A stretch of DNA of 64,000 bases from Clostridia bacterium (GTDB lineage: Bacteria; Bacillota; Clostridia; Oscillospirales; CAG-272), in the NCBI GenBank assembly GCA_017451915.1, contig JAFTNJ010000056.1, forward strand, positions 1-64,000, in the 5' to 3' direction. A program made the position numbers and the translations under genes. The number at the start of each line of letters is the position of its first letter. Position 1 is the first letter of the stretch. This document shows, piece by piece, positions 23,951-33,148 of the stretch. Below the pieces are notes generated by a model that was not told where the DNA came from, ran no database searches, and was given only the letters and a program-made list of their open reading frames with translations.

Positions 23951-26900
23951 ATGGCAAGATCCTGGACAACCTCTCAAGAAGCCGCTATGACCCTGCGCGG
24001 AAAGACCCTTTTGGTCTCTGCCGCGGCAGGTTCCGGCAAAACCAGTGTATTGACCGAGCGAATCATTCGCTCTCTTTTGGATAAGGAGCATCCTGCAGAT
24101 CTCTCCCGTATGCTGGTAGTTACCTTTACCCGCGCCGCCGCCGCAGAGCTGAAGGCGCGCATTTCTACTGCCCTCTCCGAGGCGCTGGCTCAAAACCCCG
24201 GGGATAAGCATCTTTCCAACCAGCTCTTTCTTCTGGGAAGCGCACAGATCTCCACTATCGACTCTTTTTTCCAAAAGATCGTGAGGGAGAATTTTGACGT
24301 TTTGGGACTTCCCGCCTCTTTTCGTATTGCCGACGATGCCGAGGTGCGCCCTCTGGCCGCCGAGATCCTTTGCGATGTGATCTCGGAGTTCTATGAAAAA
24401 TTCGAAACAGAATCCTCCCAATTTGTATTTGACCGCATCGTAAAGAATCCCTTTGCCAAGGTCGTGGATCATTTGATGACCAACCGAAGCGACGGAAAGC
24501 TGAACGAGATCCTGGCCGAATTTCTAAACACCCTGACCGCCTATCCTCAAGGGATCAGTCTGCTTAAGGAAAACGCCGAGCGACTCCGCGCCCAGAAGGA
24601 TATGGACTTTTTGACCACCGATTACGGTGCCGCCCTCCGTTCCTATCTTTTGGAGCAGTTTTCGGATTGGCTCACCGACCTTGACGAGGTGAAAGACTAT
24701 TTGGACAGTGCCCCCGACGACAACGCACGCTTAGGAGGTCTTGTAGCCTCGGATCTGGATTACTGCCGCAACATGAAAGCCGCTCTGGAGGAAGCAAGCT
24801 ATCTCCGTGCTCAAGCGGTGGGAGCCTCCTTCTCCACGGGGCGCTTTCCTACCATCAAGGAAAAGACCTCGACCGTTCTGTTTTATCAGGAGTGGCGGAA
24901 CAAATGGAAAACCGAGCAAAAAAAGATTGGCGAGTATTTTGCGTTTTCTCCCGAGGAGATCACCCGACAGATGGAGCAAACCGCCGATCTTTGCCAAATG
25001 CTGTATGACTTTTACAGTGTTTATACCCAGCGCCTGTTACAGGAAAAAAAGGCACGCGGAATTCTGGAATTTGACGACATTCGCGGCCTATTGTATCAGC
25101 TGTTAACCGGCCCCGACGGAGTTCCATCAGACTTTGCGCAACAGCTCTCCCGACAGTACGATGCCGTCTACATCGACGAATATCAGGACGTGGATTATCT
25201 TCAGGACACCATCTTCTCCATTCTCGGCGGTACCCGTCGGTTTATGGTAGGCGATATTAAGCAAAGCATTTACGGCTTCCGCGGAAGCGAGCCCTCCATC
25301 TTTGCCGAGTACCGCAAGGCCATGCCCCTCTACAATACCCCCGCGGCCGAGAACGCCAACGGAGCCTGCGTGTTCATGTCCGAGAACTTTCGTTGTGATT
25401 CTCCCGTGATCGAATTTACCAATCAGATCTGTTCCTTCCTTTTCTCTGCCTGTGAGGCAAGCATTCAATACCGTCCCCAGGACGATCTGGTATGCGCCAA
25501 GCCTGCCCCGGAGGCTCCCGCTGTGAGCTTTCCCTCGCCGGTCTGCGTTTCGGTCTTTGATAAACGCGCCAAAAATGACGAGGAAAGCGAGACCTCCGCG
25601 GCACACGAGGAAGCCACCTGGGTGGCCGCCGAGATCTCCCGCCTGATCCGCACGCAAGTCCTGGATAACGGTGCCCCCATCACGCCCTCGGACATTGCCA
25701 TTCTGGTGCGCACCAAAGCCCAAGGCGAGGCTTATCAGCACGCGTTGGAGGAGCTTCGGGTTCCCGTCAACCTCACCGCATCCTCCAATCTTCTGTACGA
25801 GGAGCACGCCGTCAATCTGCTCAATCTTTTGCGTGCGGTAGATAACCCTTATCGGGATCTCCCCTTGTCCGAGTTCCTGCTCTCTCCCCTTGGCGGCTTC
25901 TCTTTAGAGGAGCTGTCGCAGATTCGCGCCTTCTCCCCCGATGAAAAATCGCTATACGACGCCATGTCTCTGGCATTGGCCGAGGGGGCCCCTTTTGAGG
26001 AAGATCTGCGCCAACGCATTGTCGCGTTTTTGGATTGGATGGAATTGCAACGAGAAAACGCCAATGCCAAGCCTGCCGATCTCTATATGCGTCAGCTCTA
26101 CCTGGACGAACGATTGGTGCCCTATAGCCGAGAACCTGCCCTGCTCTACCTTTATGAGCAAGCGCGGATCTACCAACGCTCCTCCTGGTGTGGCTTGTAT
26201 GGCTTTTTACAACACGTAGACAAGCTGACGGAAGGCGGCAACGTCTCTGCCGGAGGCTTTTTACAGGCCGAGGAGGCAGTCACCATTATGACGGTGCATC
26301 ATTCCAAGGGCTTGGAATTTCCCGTGGTGTTTCTTGCCTCCTGCGGTGCCCCCTTCAATAAGCGGGATCTGACCGAGACGCTGGTCTATCATAAGAATCT
26401 GGGACTCGCCACCAAGCTCTACTCCCCAAGCACGGGGAACACCAACGACACGCTGTTACGCATGGCCGTCAAGCAGGAGATCGGCATTGAACAGACCGAG
26501 GAAAGTATTCGTACCCTTTATGTAGCCTTGACCCGTGCAAGGGAGCGTCTTTACGTAACCGGAACCTTGAGCGGAAAATGGGAGAATGCCGTACAAAATG
26601 CCGGGTTGGTGAAAAAGGGCAACCGTCACGACATTCTTTCCTGCAACAGTTACCTTGCCTGGATTCTTGCGGCATTGCAACAAAAAGAGGCAAAAAGCCC
26701 CGAATTTCCTTGCACTTTCCAACATATTCCTGCCGGAAAGGTAGAAATCGGTATCCCCCTTTCCCCCGCAAAATCCCCCCAAGAGCTTTCCTCGTCCCCG
26801 CTCCCCAACGATCCCGTAGCCACGCATTATGCCTCGGTTTTGGAGCAAAGCCAACGCTTCCAATACCCCTTGGATTTTCTGCAAGGACTCCCCACCAAGG

Positions 26901-27601
26901 CAGCGGCCTCCAAGCTGACCCCGGATCTATTGGATCTTCTCTCGAACGAGACCGAGGACGATCTGCGTCTGGAAAAGCAAATTGAGCTAATGCAGACAGC
27001 CCCACATTCTTTTGAAGCCATGCTACGTGACCGTCAATCCCAAACCGCCGCAGAGATCGGTACCGCCACCCACGCCTTCTTGGAATTCTGCGATTTTCGA
27101 CGCTTTTACGAAAGTGATATCGACGCCGAATGTGCGCATTTGATAAAGGATCGCTTCCTTCTTCCTTCGGATGTGGAGCTGTTACACCGAGAGCAGCTTG
27201 CACAATTTGCCAAGAGCAATTTGATGCAATGGATCCTGCAGGCCAAGGCCTTGTACCGAGAGCAAAAATTCGGTCTTCACATTCCCATGGGTGAGTTGAC
27301 CCAACGCAAGGAACGCCGTCAACAGTTGTCCGAGCATACCTTGTTCGTTCAGGGATCCATGGATCTCTTTCTTATCATGCCCGACGGAAAGCGTCGGTTG
27401 ATCGACTATAAAACCGACCACGTCACCGATTGGGAAAGGGAGCATCTTCCCCGACTCGTTGCCAATATGAAGAAAAAGCACGGTACCCAGCTGTTGTACT
27501 ATGCCAAGGCCTGCAAAGCCCTCTTTGGGGCATATCCGGATGAGATCTACATCTATTCCCTGCCCTTGGGACAGGCGTTAGAAATTCCCCTGGAGCTTTA
27601 A
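23951..27601 (+). CDS. addA: AddA subunit of the AddAB helicase-nuclease
   Basis: A 1216-residue UvrD-like helicase with a C-terminal RecB-type nuclease. It shows Walker A SAAAGSGKTSVLTERI (about 25-40), the Q-motif before it (SQEAAM), Walker B YIDEYQDVD (about 406), motif TVHHSKGLEFPVVFL, VALTRARERLYV, and the nuclease motif LIDYKTDHV (about 1150). Length matches B. subtilis AddA. AAAGGAG precedes the ATG. A perfect terminator closes the operon at 27611-27640. Confidence 0.96.
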   Translation: MARSWTTSQEAAMTLRGKTLLVSAAAGSGKTSVLTERIIRSLLDKEHPADLSRMLVVTFTRAAAAELKARISTALSEALAQNPGDKHLSNQLFLLGSAQISTIDSFFQKIVRENFDVLGLPASFRIADDAEVRPLAAEILCDVISEFYEKFETESSQFVFDRIVKNPFAKVVDHLMTNRSDGKLNEILAEFLNTLTAYPQGISLLKENAERLRAQKDMDFLTTDYGAALRSYLLEQFSDWLTDLDEVKDYLDSAPDDNARLGGLVASDLDYCRNMKAALEEASYLRAQAVGASFSTGRFPTIKEKTSTVLFYQEWRNKWKTEQKKIGEYFAFSPEEITRQMEQTADLCQMLYDFYSVYTQRLLQEKKARGILEFDDIRGLLYQLLTGPDGVPSDFAQQLSRQYDAVYIDEYQDVDYLQDTIFSILGGTRRFMVGDIKQSIYGFRGSEPSIFAEYRKAMPLYNTPAAENANGACVFMSENFRCDSPVIEFTNQICSFLFSACEASIQYRPQDDLVCAKPAPEAPAVSFPSPVCVSVFDKRAKNDEESETSAAHEEATWVAAEISRLIRTQVLDNGAPITPSDIAILVRTKAQGEAYQHALEELRVPVNLTASSNLLYEEHAVNLLNLLRAVDNPYRDLPLSEFLLSPLGGFSLEELSQIRAFSPDEKSLYDAMSLALAEGAPFEEDLRQRIVAFLDWMELQRENANAKPADLYMRQLYLDERLVPYSREPALLYLYEQARIYQRSSWCGLYGFLQHVDKLTEGGNVSAGGFLQAEEAVTIMTVHHSKGLEFPVVFLASCGAPFNKRDLTETLVYHKNLGLATKLYSPSTGNTNDTLLRMAVKQEIGIEQTEESIRTLYVALTRARERLYVTGTLSGKWENAVQNAGLVKKGNRHDILSCNSYLAWILAALQQKEAKSPEFPCTFQHIPAGKVEIGIPLSPAKSPQELSSSPLPNDPVATHYASVLEQSQRFQYPLDFLQGLPTKAAASKLTPDLLDLLSNETEDDLRLEKQIELMQTAPHSFEAMLRDRQSQTAAEIGTATHAFLEFCDFRRFYESDIDAECAHLIKDRFLLPSDVELLHREQLAQFAKSNLMQWILQAKALYREQKFGLHIPMGELTQRKERRQQLSEHTLFVQGSMDLFLIMPDGKRRLIDYKTDHVTDWEREHLPRLVANMKKKHGTQLLYYAKACKALFGAYPDEIYIYSLPLGQALEIPLEL

Positions 27602-27610
27602 TTAAAAAAG

Positions 27611-27640
27611 GACGCCCGTCTCCATATGGAGACGGGCGTC
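27611..27640. terminator. Terminator after addA
   Basis: A perfect 13-bp stem (27611-27623 with 27628-27640), an ATAT loop, A run before and T run after. It also serves the leftward TspO-like gene upstream of it only as insulation. Confidence 0.9.
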
Positions 27641-27645
27641 GTTTT

Positions 27646-28179
27646 TCAGCAATGAAAAAGAACCGTAAAATTTAAAATCATCATGTAAATCAACCAAATA
27701 TCATGTAAAAGGAGAAGCATACCTGTAAATTTGGTCACTCGGTAAGCAATGGCGGTGATCCAAACGCTTACACAGAGGATCAAAATGCTTAGCAAAACGC
27801 TAACAAAAACATATCCGCCGCCAAAGAAGGTAGGATACCACAGCAGCTCCAGGATCAACAGCAATAAAAAGAGCATACCGCCCTTGTATTTTTCCCCGTT
27901 GCATCCCTTTTCCCGATAGGCTAACAAAAAGCCAAAAGCACACCCGATGCTAAAAAAGGAGATCGACCAAAGCAAGGACAACAGCCATACCGGAGGCACG
28001 ATTTCTCCAATCCCCAGGGCAAGCAATACCGGATACGGACTTCCTACCCCAATGCGTACCGCAATGCCCGCAATCAGGTACCCCACACCAAATAATAGCA
28101 TGAGCAAGGGGCTGGACTGCTCCATTTCCAGCGAGAGCCAGGCCCCCACCTTAATCCTTCCGTATTTTCGTTTAAACAA
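27646..28179 (-). CDS. TspO/MBR-like membrane protein
   Basis: A 177-residue protein with five predicted membrane helices. The pattern PPVWLLSLLWSISFFSIG followed later by LLWYPTFFGG and a C-terminal IWLIYMMILNFT fits the Trp- and Pro-rich helices of the TspO/translocator family, which bind tetrapyrroles in some bacteria. The match is by eye and the family is variable. I prefer the TTG start at 28179, since GGAGG lies eight bases upstream; the frame is open to a GTG at 28206. Confidence 0.6.
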   Translation of the reverse strand: MFKRKYGRIKVGAWLSLEMEQSSPLLMLLFGVGYLIAGIAVRIGVGSPYPVLLALGIGEIVPPVWLLSLLWSISFFSIGCAFGFLLAYREKGCNGEKYKGGMLFLLLLILELLWYPTFFGGGYVFVSVLLSILILCVSVWITAIAYRVTKFTGMLLLLHDIWLIYMMILNFTVLFHC

Positions 28180-28254
28180 AAACAGCACCTCCAAGCAAAG
28201 AGGCACCGTTTTTGTGTTGGCCTCTCGTTAAACCTTATGAGAGAACCGACGTTT

Positions 28255-30681
28255 TTATTCAATTTGAAAAGAAAAGTTCTCCTCCGGAGGCTCTTTCGTG
28301 TCGTCTGTTTCTTTCGTTTCTTCCGCGACCTCCGTTTGATGCTTTGGGCAGGAGCGGTGAAACGGAACCCCGTTATGAGAGAGCCCCACGATCCCCCGGT
28401 CTTGAAAATAGGCGTGTTTTTCCGAAGGATTGGCGGGCATGGTCAAGGGATCCCCCGCGTAAACGTATTGAGCATCCATCACCAAAATCTGCTTGGGAAA
28501 TTGCCGCTGAATACGAAGAAGTGCTACGCGGATCACATCCGCCTCCGGGCAAAAGCCGTGTGAGATGCCTTTTTCCACGCTATCATAAGAACAAAGCACG
28601 TGGCGATCACAGAACGTTTGGGGTTCCTGTCCCTTTACAAACCAGCCAATTTCCTGCCGTCCTCCTCGCGGATCGGCTTCGCAGACGTCGGAAAGAAGCT
28701 TTCCCGAGTCCCTGCAATAGGTGGCACGCACGATCGAAGTGGGAATGTCAAATTGCTTTTTTCCGCCCCGTTCCCGTACAAGGTGGGTCATAACGGTATT
28801 CCATACTGTGGTGCAAAGATTTTTCCCCTCCAGGGATTGAGGATATTCGTAACCGCACCAAACACCGCAGATCAGCTCCGGGGTGTAGCCAATAAACCAA
28901 CGGTCATAGTCCCGATTGCTGGTGCCGGTCTTTCCTGCACACTCGGTCAACTCGCCAAGGGTAATGGCAGAGGAGGTTCCCTCGGCAATGCCCTTTTGCA
29001 TCATTTTCGTCATAATGGCCGCCGTAGCATCTGAAAGCACGGTCTCGGCACCTGCGGTATTGGAGAGCAGGATGCGCCCGCGGGCATCCACTACGCGATA
29101 GTAAGAACGGGAGGCGTGATACATTCCCCCGTCCGCAAAGGCGGTATAGGCGGTGCTCAATTCCCGCAACGTCAGGCCATAGTTCAACTGTCCCAAGGCC
29201 AAGGCCGCCAGATCCTTATCGTTTCCCCGCGCGTCTGCCAGCAAATGCTCCAAATGAAATTTTTCTTTGGCAAAGGCAAAGGATTCCTCCAAGCCCAATT
29301 CCTCCAGGATTCGCACCGCCACCGTATTGGTGGAGTGCGCCACGGCGTAGGCCACGTTGGTCAATCCCCGATACACCCCCGTGGCGTTCTTGGGCCAAGG
29401 AAGACTTTCTCCGTTGGTAAATGTTACCGGAACGTCGTCGTACACGCTGGCCCAATGAATCAAGCCCTTTTCCAATGCCGGGGCAAACACCGTAAGCGGT
29501 TTAATGGCCGAGCCGGGAGGGCGAAGGGTTTGGGTTGCAAAATTCTGTACTCGATTCCCTTGCTTCTCTCCCACCGCCCCGGCAACACCAAGAATGTCCC
29601 CGGTTTTGGCGTCGATCACAATCAACGCTGATTGGGCGTGGGTTCCATCTGCGGCAGTAGGAACGCGAATGGCGTTTTGATAATAGTCCTCAACAAAGGA
29701 CTGCACCTCTTCGTCCATTGCCATATAGATCTGCAGGCCGCCGGAATAGAGCCATTGAGAGGCCATGGCACGGCTGATGCTGTATTCCCGGCTCAGATCG
29801 GTAATCACATCCTCGATCACCATATCGGCATACCAGGAATTGATGCCCTGGCTCTCGCTTTCGCTCACTTCAAGCCCCAGGGGCTCCTCCGTCGCCGCAA
29901 GATATTCCGCATCGGTAAGAAACCCTTGAGAATGCATCTCTCGCAAAATCAAGTTTCGCCGCGCCAGATTGTTCTCGGGGTTCCGAATGGGGTTATAATA
30001 CGACGGATTGTTCGTAATAGCGGCGATGGTTGCGGTCTGTGCCGTGGTTAGCTCTGCGGGAGGTTTGGAAAAATAATGCATGGAGGCCTCCGCAATTCCG
30101 TTGCAATGATCGGAAAAATGAATGATATTGAGATAAAGCTCCAAAATCTCGCTTTTGTCCAATCGTTCCTCCAAGCGCAGGGCGTAAATGGCCTCCTGAA
30201 GCTTTCGTTTGGGGGAGATCTGATCCTGCCCCGTCATATTTTTGACCAACTGCTGTGTGATGGTAGAGGCGCCAAAGGCAGTGTCTGAAAAGCCCAGGAA
30301 GTAATTTGCCGTTGCCGCCAGCGTCCGCCGCCAATCCACGCCGCGATGATCAAAAAAATGCTTGTCCTCAATGGCAACAAAGGCGTGGATCATGGTTTGC
30401 GGGATCTCCTCATAGGACACATAGTCGGTCTGCACCTCCCCAAACACCTGCTCGGTGACCTCCGTTTCCTCTCCTTGGCGGTTGGTGCGGTCGGTAAACT
30501 CATATAAATAAAAGCGCGGGGTAGGTCCGTCAAAGGAATACCCAATCAACTCCTCGGGCAATTCCCGTTCAAATTCTCGAAGCATCCACGCGCCCCCCAA
30601 AAGAATGGAAAAAGTCAGCAACACCAACGCAACAACGGCGACCTTCCAAAGCAGATGCGTTCGTTTTTCTTTTTTTAACAT
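28255..30681 (-). CDS. Class A penicillin-binding protein (PBP1-type)
   Basis: An 808-residue bifunctional peptidoglycan synthase: an N-terminal signal anchor (about 13-33), then the glycosyltransferase domain with EDKHFFDHRG and GASTITQQLVKN. The transpeptidase domain has SAIKP (SxxK), STN (SxN) and KTGTS. The C-terminal extension is about 150 residues with a few cysteines and an acidic, Glu/Thr-rich end. GGAAGGAGG precedes the ATG. It stands alone, divergent from the small coiled-coil gene to its right. Confidence 0.95.
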   Translation of the reverse strand: MLKKEKRTHLLWKVAVVALVLLTFSILLGGAWMLREFERELPEELIGYSFDGPTPRFYLYEFTDRTNRQGEETEVTEQVFGEVQTDYVSYEEIPQTMIHAFVAIEDKHFFDHRGVDWRRTLAATANYFLGFSDTAFGASTITQQLVKNMTGQDQISPKRKLQEAIYALRLEERLDKSEILELYLNIIHFSDHCNGIAEASMHYFSKPPAELTTAQTATIAAITNNPSYYNPIRNPENNLARRNLILREMHSQGFLTDAEYLAATEEPLGLEVSESESQGINSWYADMVIEDVITDLSREYSISRAMASQWLYSGGLQIYMAMDEEVQSFVEDYYQNAIRVPTAADGTHAQSALIVIDAKTGDILGVAGAVGEKQGNRVQNFATQTLRPPGSAIKPLTVFAPALEKGLIHWASVYDDVPVTFTNGESLPWPKNATGVYRGLTNVAYAVAHSTNTVAVRILEELGLEESFAFAKEKFHLEHLLADARGNDKDLAALALGQLNYGLTLRELSTAYTAFADGGMYHASRSYYRVVDARGRILLSNTAGAETVLSDATAAIMTKMMQKGIAEGTSSAITLGELTECAGKTGTSNRDYDRWFIGYTPELICGVWCGYEYPQSLEGKNLCTTVWNTVMTHLVRERGGKKQFDIPTSIVRATYCRDSGKLLSDVCEADPRGGRQEIGWFVKGQEPQTFCDRHVLCSYDSVEKGISHGFCPEADVIRVALLRIQRQFPKQILVMDAQYVYAGDPLTMPANPSEKHAYFQDRGIVGLSHNGVPFHRSCPKHQTEVAEETKETDDTKEPPEENFSFQIE

Positions 30682-30791
30682 ACGTCCTCCTTCCTTTTTT
30701 GATAGTATTCCGCAAAATAGGAATATCCATTTTCAAAAACGGAAATGATATTATTACTCCATCTGCAAAATAAAGAGAAAGGAGAAAAATC

Positions 30792-31229
30792 ATGGATTTT
30801 TCAAAGTTATTTGCAATCCTTGCCAGCTTCTTGCTGGTGATCTGCCTGACCCTTGCCCTTACCACCCTGACCGTTTTGCGAAACACCGTGGAGGAAGCCA
30901 AGCAAACCAAGGAGGAGGCTGTGGAAGCCATGTCCCGCCTGGACCAGGCAATGGACCAGCTGGAGGAAACGGTGACCGCCGGAAATTTTCAATCCCCGGG
31001 AGAGCTCCCCTCGGACAAGAACGAGGAACCAATCTCGCCCACCGTATCCTTTTGCATCCGCGAAGCCAATGAAAAAATTGCAATTCTCAACAGTGAGGGA
31101 CACCTGATCTACCTGTTGGAGATTTCCCCTGCCCTGCTTCCTCGGGAAGACCGCGAGGCCCTGCAGGAGGGGATCTCGATCTCCTCCTGGGCAGAGCTTT
31201 TTTCCTGGATCCAGTCCTATTCCAACTGA
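30792..31229 (+). CDS. Small membrane-anchored coiled-coil protein
   Basis: A 145-residue protein with one N-terminal helix (about 5-27). A Glu/Ala/Lys-rich stretch likely to form a coiled coil follows (about 33-60), then an extracytoplasmic tail with LIYLLEISPALLP. No family is recognised. AAAGGAG lies nine bases before the ATG. It is divergent from the PBP gene and convergent with spoIVA across a terminator. Confidence 0.6.
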   Translation: MDFSKLFAILASFLLVICLTLALTTLTVLRNTVEEAKQTKEEAVEAMSRLDQAMDQLEETVTAGNFQSPGELPSDKNEEPISPTVSFCIREANEKIAILNSEGHLIYLLEISPALLPREDREALQEGISISSWAELFSWIQSYSN

Positions 31230-31240
31230 ATCAAAAAAAG

Positions 31241-31272
31241 AAAGAGAGTCGTGATCCTGCGCGACTCTCTTT
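31241..31272. terminator. Bidirectional terminator
   Basis: An 11-bp stem (31241-31251 with 31262-31272) between convergent genes, with an A run on the left and TTTT on the right. Confidence 0.8.
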
Positions 31273-31281
31273 TGAATCTAT

Positions 31282-32763
31282 TTACAGAAGAATACAGATC
31301 AAGCCGTTGCTTCCTTCGTTGATGATCCGCTCCAGGGTTTCCGAAAGCTTGCTGCGGGATTCCTCCGGCATATGCTCCAGCTTGGTATGCAATCCCTCGT
31401 TGATCAGCTCATACAGGGATTTTCCAAACATATTGGATGCCCAAATGCTTTTGGGATCCTCCTCAAATTCCTTCAGCAAATAGCGCACCAGATCCTCGGA
31501 TTGCTGCTCGGTACCAACCATAGGGTGGATCTCGGCCTCAATGTTAGCACGGATCATGTGCACCGACTGTGCCGCCGCCCGCAGCTTTACCCCATAGCCA
31601 CCGGCCTGCTTAATGATCTGGGGCTCCTCCAGACGAAGATCCTCCACGTCCGGCATCACAATCCCATAACCGGTGGAGGTCACCTGCTCCAGGGCCTCGG
31701 CAACCTTGTCATATTTATCCTTAACCTGGGAAAGCTCTTGCAACAGCGCGATCAAATCCTTTTCTCCGGCAATCTCAAAGCCCGTCAGCTCCTGCACCAC
31801 ACCGTAGTAAAGCTCTCGCGGAAGCTCCAAGCGCAGATCCGCACAACCGGTACCAAGATCCAACCGATCCATATGAACGCTTTGAATGTATTCATTCTCT
31901 CGCAATCCCTCAAAGGCCGCCGATACCTCACCCATTTTCCGCACCTTTTCCGCGGCCCCCCGCAGGGCCGTTTGCAAAGAGGTGGTAACGCGATGGTTGC
32001 CCCCCAACGCCGTCGTCCATTCGGGAAGCTTGATCCGGATCTGTGTGACCGGAAATTCCTCCAACACCAGGGCAAGAATGTGACGAATGTCCTCGGCGTC
32101 CAGATCCAGGCAGTTGACCAAGGCCACGGGAACGCCGTATTTAGCCTCCAGCTCGTAGGCAAGTGTGCGAGAAGCTTCACTCTCCGGAGTAGCGGAATTG
32201 AGAATGATAGCAAAGGGCTTGCCTAAGGCTTTCAATTCCTTCACGATCCGCTCCTCGGCTTCTACGTAAGACTCCCGGGGAATTTCCCCAATGCTGCCGT
32301 CGGTGGTAACCAACATTCCAATGGTGGCGTGCTCGGTGATCACCTTATGAGTTCCCAACTCGGCGGCCTCCACAAAGGGCATGGGAGCCTCTTGCCAAGG
32401 GGTTCTGACCATCCGCGGCTGTCCGTCCTCCACGGCACCCATGGCCTGGGGAACCAGATAACCGACGCAATCGATCATCCGCACCTGCATTCGTGCCTGA
32501 TTCTCCAGAAGCACCGGGACTGCCTCCTCGGGAATAAACTTTGGCTCGGTGGTCATCACTGTCTTTCCCGCCGCCGATTGGGGCAGTTCGTCCCGCGCCC
32601 GCTCCTTGGAATATCCCTCTCCCATATTGGGCAGAACAATAGACTCCATAAATCGCTTAATAAACGTGGATTTGCCGGTGCGGACCGGCCCCACCACGCC
32701 AATGTAAATATCTCCGCCCGTCCGTTCGGAAATATCCTTATAAATAGAATGTCCAGGCATCAT
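31282..32763 (-). CDS. spoIVA: Stage IV sporulation protein A, coat morphogenetic ATPase
   Basis: A 493-residue protein, within one residue of the B. subtilis length. It shows the TRAFAC-type P-loop GVVGPVRTGKSTFIKRFM (about 22-39), the conserved DELPQSAAGKTVMTTEPKF block and the C-terminal GLICILL tail that anchors it to the forespore. SpoIVA polymerises with ATP hydrolysis to form the base of the spore coat. The start is the first or second of two ATGs (32763 or 32760). The ribosome binding site lies in a hairpin arm (see 32767-32806). Expression is expected in the mother cell under sigma-E, but I could not assign a promoter. Confidence 0.97.
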   Translation of the reverse strand: MMPGHSIYKDISERTGGDIYIGVVGPVRTGKSTFIKRFMESIVLPNMGEGYSKERARDELPQSAAGKTVMTTEPKFIPEEAVPVLLENQARMQVRMIDCVGYLVPQAMGAVEDGQPRMVRTPWQEAPMPFVEAAELGTHKVITEHATIGMLVTTDGSIGEIPRESYVEAEERIVKELKALGKPFAIILNSATPESEASRTLAYELEAKYGVPVALVNCLDLDAEDIRHILALVLEEFPVTQIRIKLPEWTTALGGNHRVTTSLQTALRGAAEKVRKMGEVSAAFEGLRENEYIQSVHMDRLDLGTGCADLRLELPRELYYGVVQELTGFEIAGEKDLIALLQELSQVKDKYDKVAEALEQVTSTGYGIVMPDVEDLRLEEPQIIKQAGGYGVKLRAAAQSVHMIRANIEAEIHPMVGTEQQSEDLVRYLLKEFEEDPKSIWASNMFGKSLYELINEGLHTKLEHMPEESRSKLSETLERIINEGSNGLICILL

Positions 32764-32766
32764 AAA

Positions 32767-32806
32767 AACCTCCCATATTTCACGTTGGTAAAATATATGG
32801 GAGGTT
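32767..32806 (-). promoter_or_regulatory. Hairpin holding the spoIVA ribosome binding site
   Basis: A perfect 12-bp stem (32767-32778 with 32795-32806) and a 16-base loop. On the minus strand its 3' arm contains the GGGAGG ribosome binding site and is followed by TTTTT and the ATG. It can act as the terminator of azlCD and can mask the spoIVA ribosome binding site in any read-through transcript. Confidence 0.7.
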
Positions 32807-32836
32807 ATTTCTTTTTAGAACCGCCGGGGACAATCT

Positions 32837-33148
32837 TTAGAAAAACGGCAGAAAGCCCACAAGATAGGTGGCAAGGCACGCCCCAATGGCAACAACGATC
32901 AAGGACTGCTTGCAAAGGGCCAGAATCACCGCTACCGCCACACCCGCAATGGCCGAGGAGAGATTCCCCGTGGCCGAAAAGACCTCGGGAATGGTCATGG
33001 CCGTCAGAACCGCGTACGGGATGTAAGCAAAAAAGCTTTTAGCAAAGCGGGAGGTCAGCTTTTTGCGGAAGAGCGTAAAGGGGATCATGCGCACAAGATA
33101 GGTGGTAAGCGCCATGGCCAACAAATAAAACAAATGCTGTATCGTCAT
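32837..33148 (-). CDS. azlD: AzlD-type branched-chain amino acid export subunit
   Basis: A 103-residue protein with four hydrophobic helices and the family start LLAMALTTYLVRMIPFTLF. AzlD works with AzlC as a two-part exporter of branched-chain amino acids and analogues. The ATG at 33148 overlaps the azlC stop by 4 bases; the frame is open further upstream inside azlC but those codons are a shadow of azlC. Confidence 0.9.
   Translation of the reverse strand: MTIQHLFYLLAMALTTYLVRMIPFTLFRKKLTSRFAKSFFAYIPYAVLTAMTIPEVFSATGNLSSAIAGVAVAVILALCKQSLIVVAIGACLATYLVGFLPFF

Noticed and set aside
28212..28793. A 193-codon frame opposite the 3' end of the penicillin-binding protein gene
   Set aside because: Arg/Pro-rich antisense shadow with no ribosome binding site or domain.
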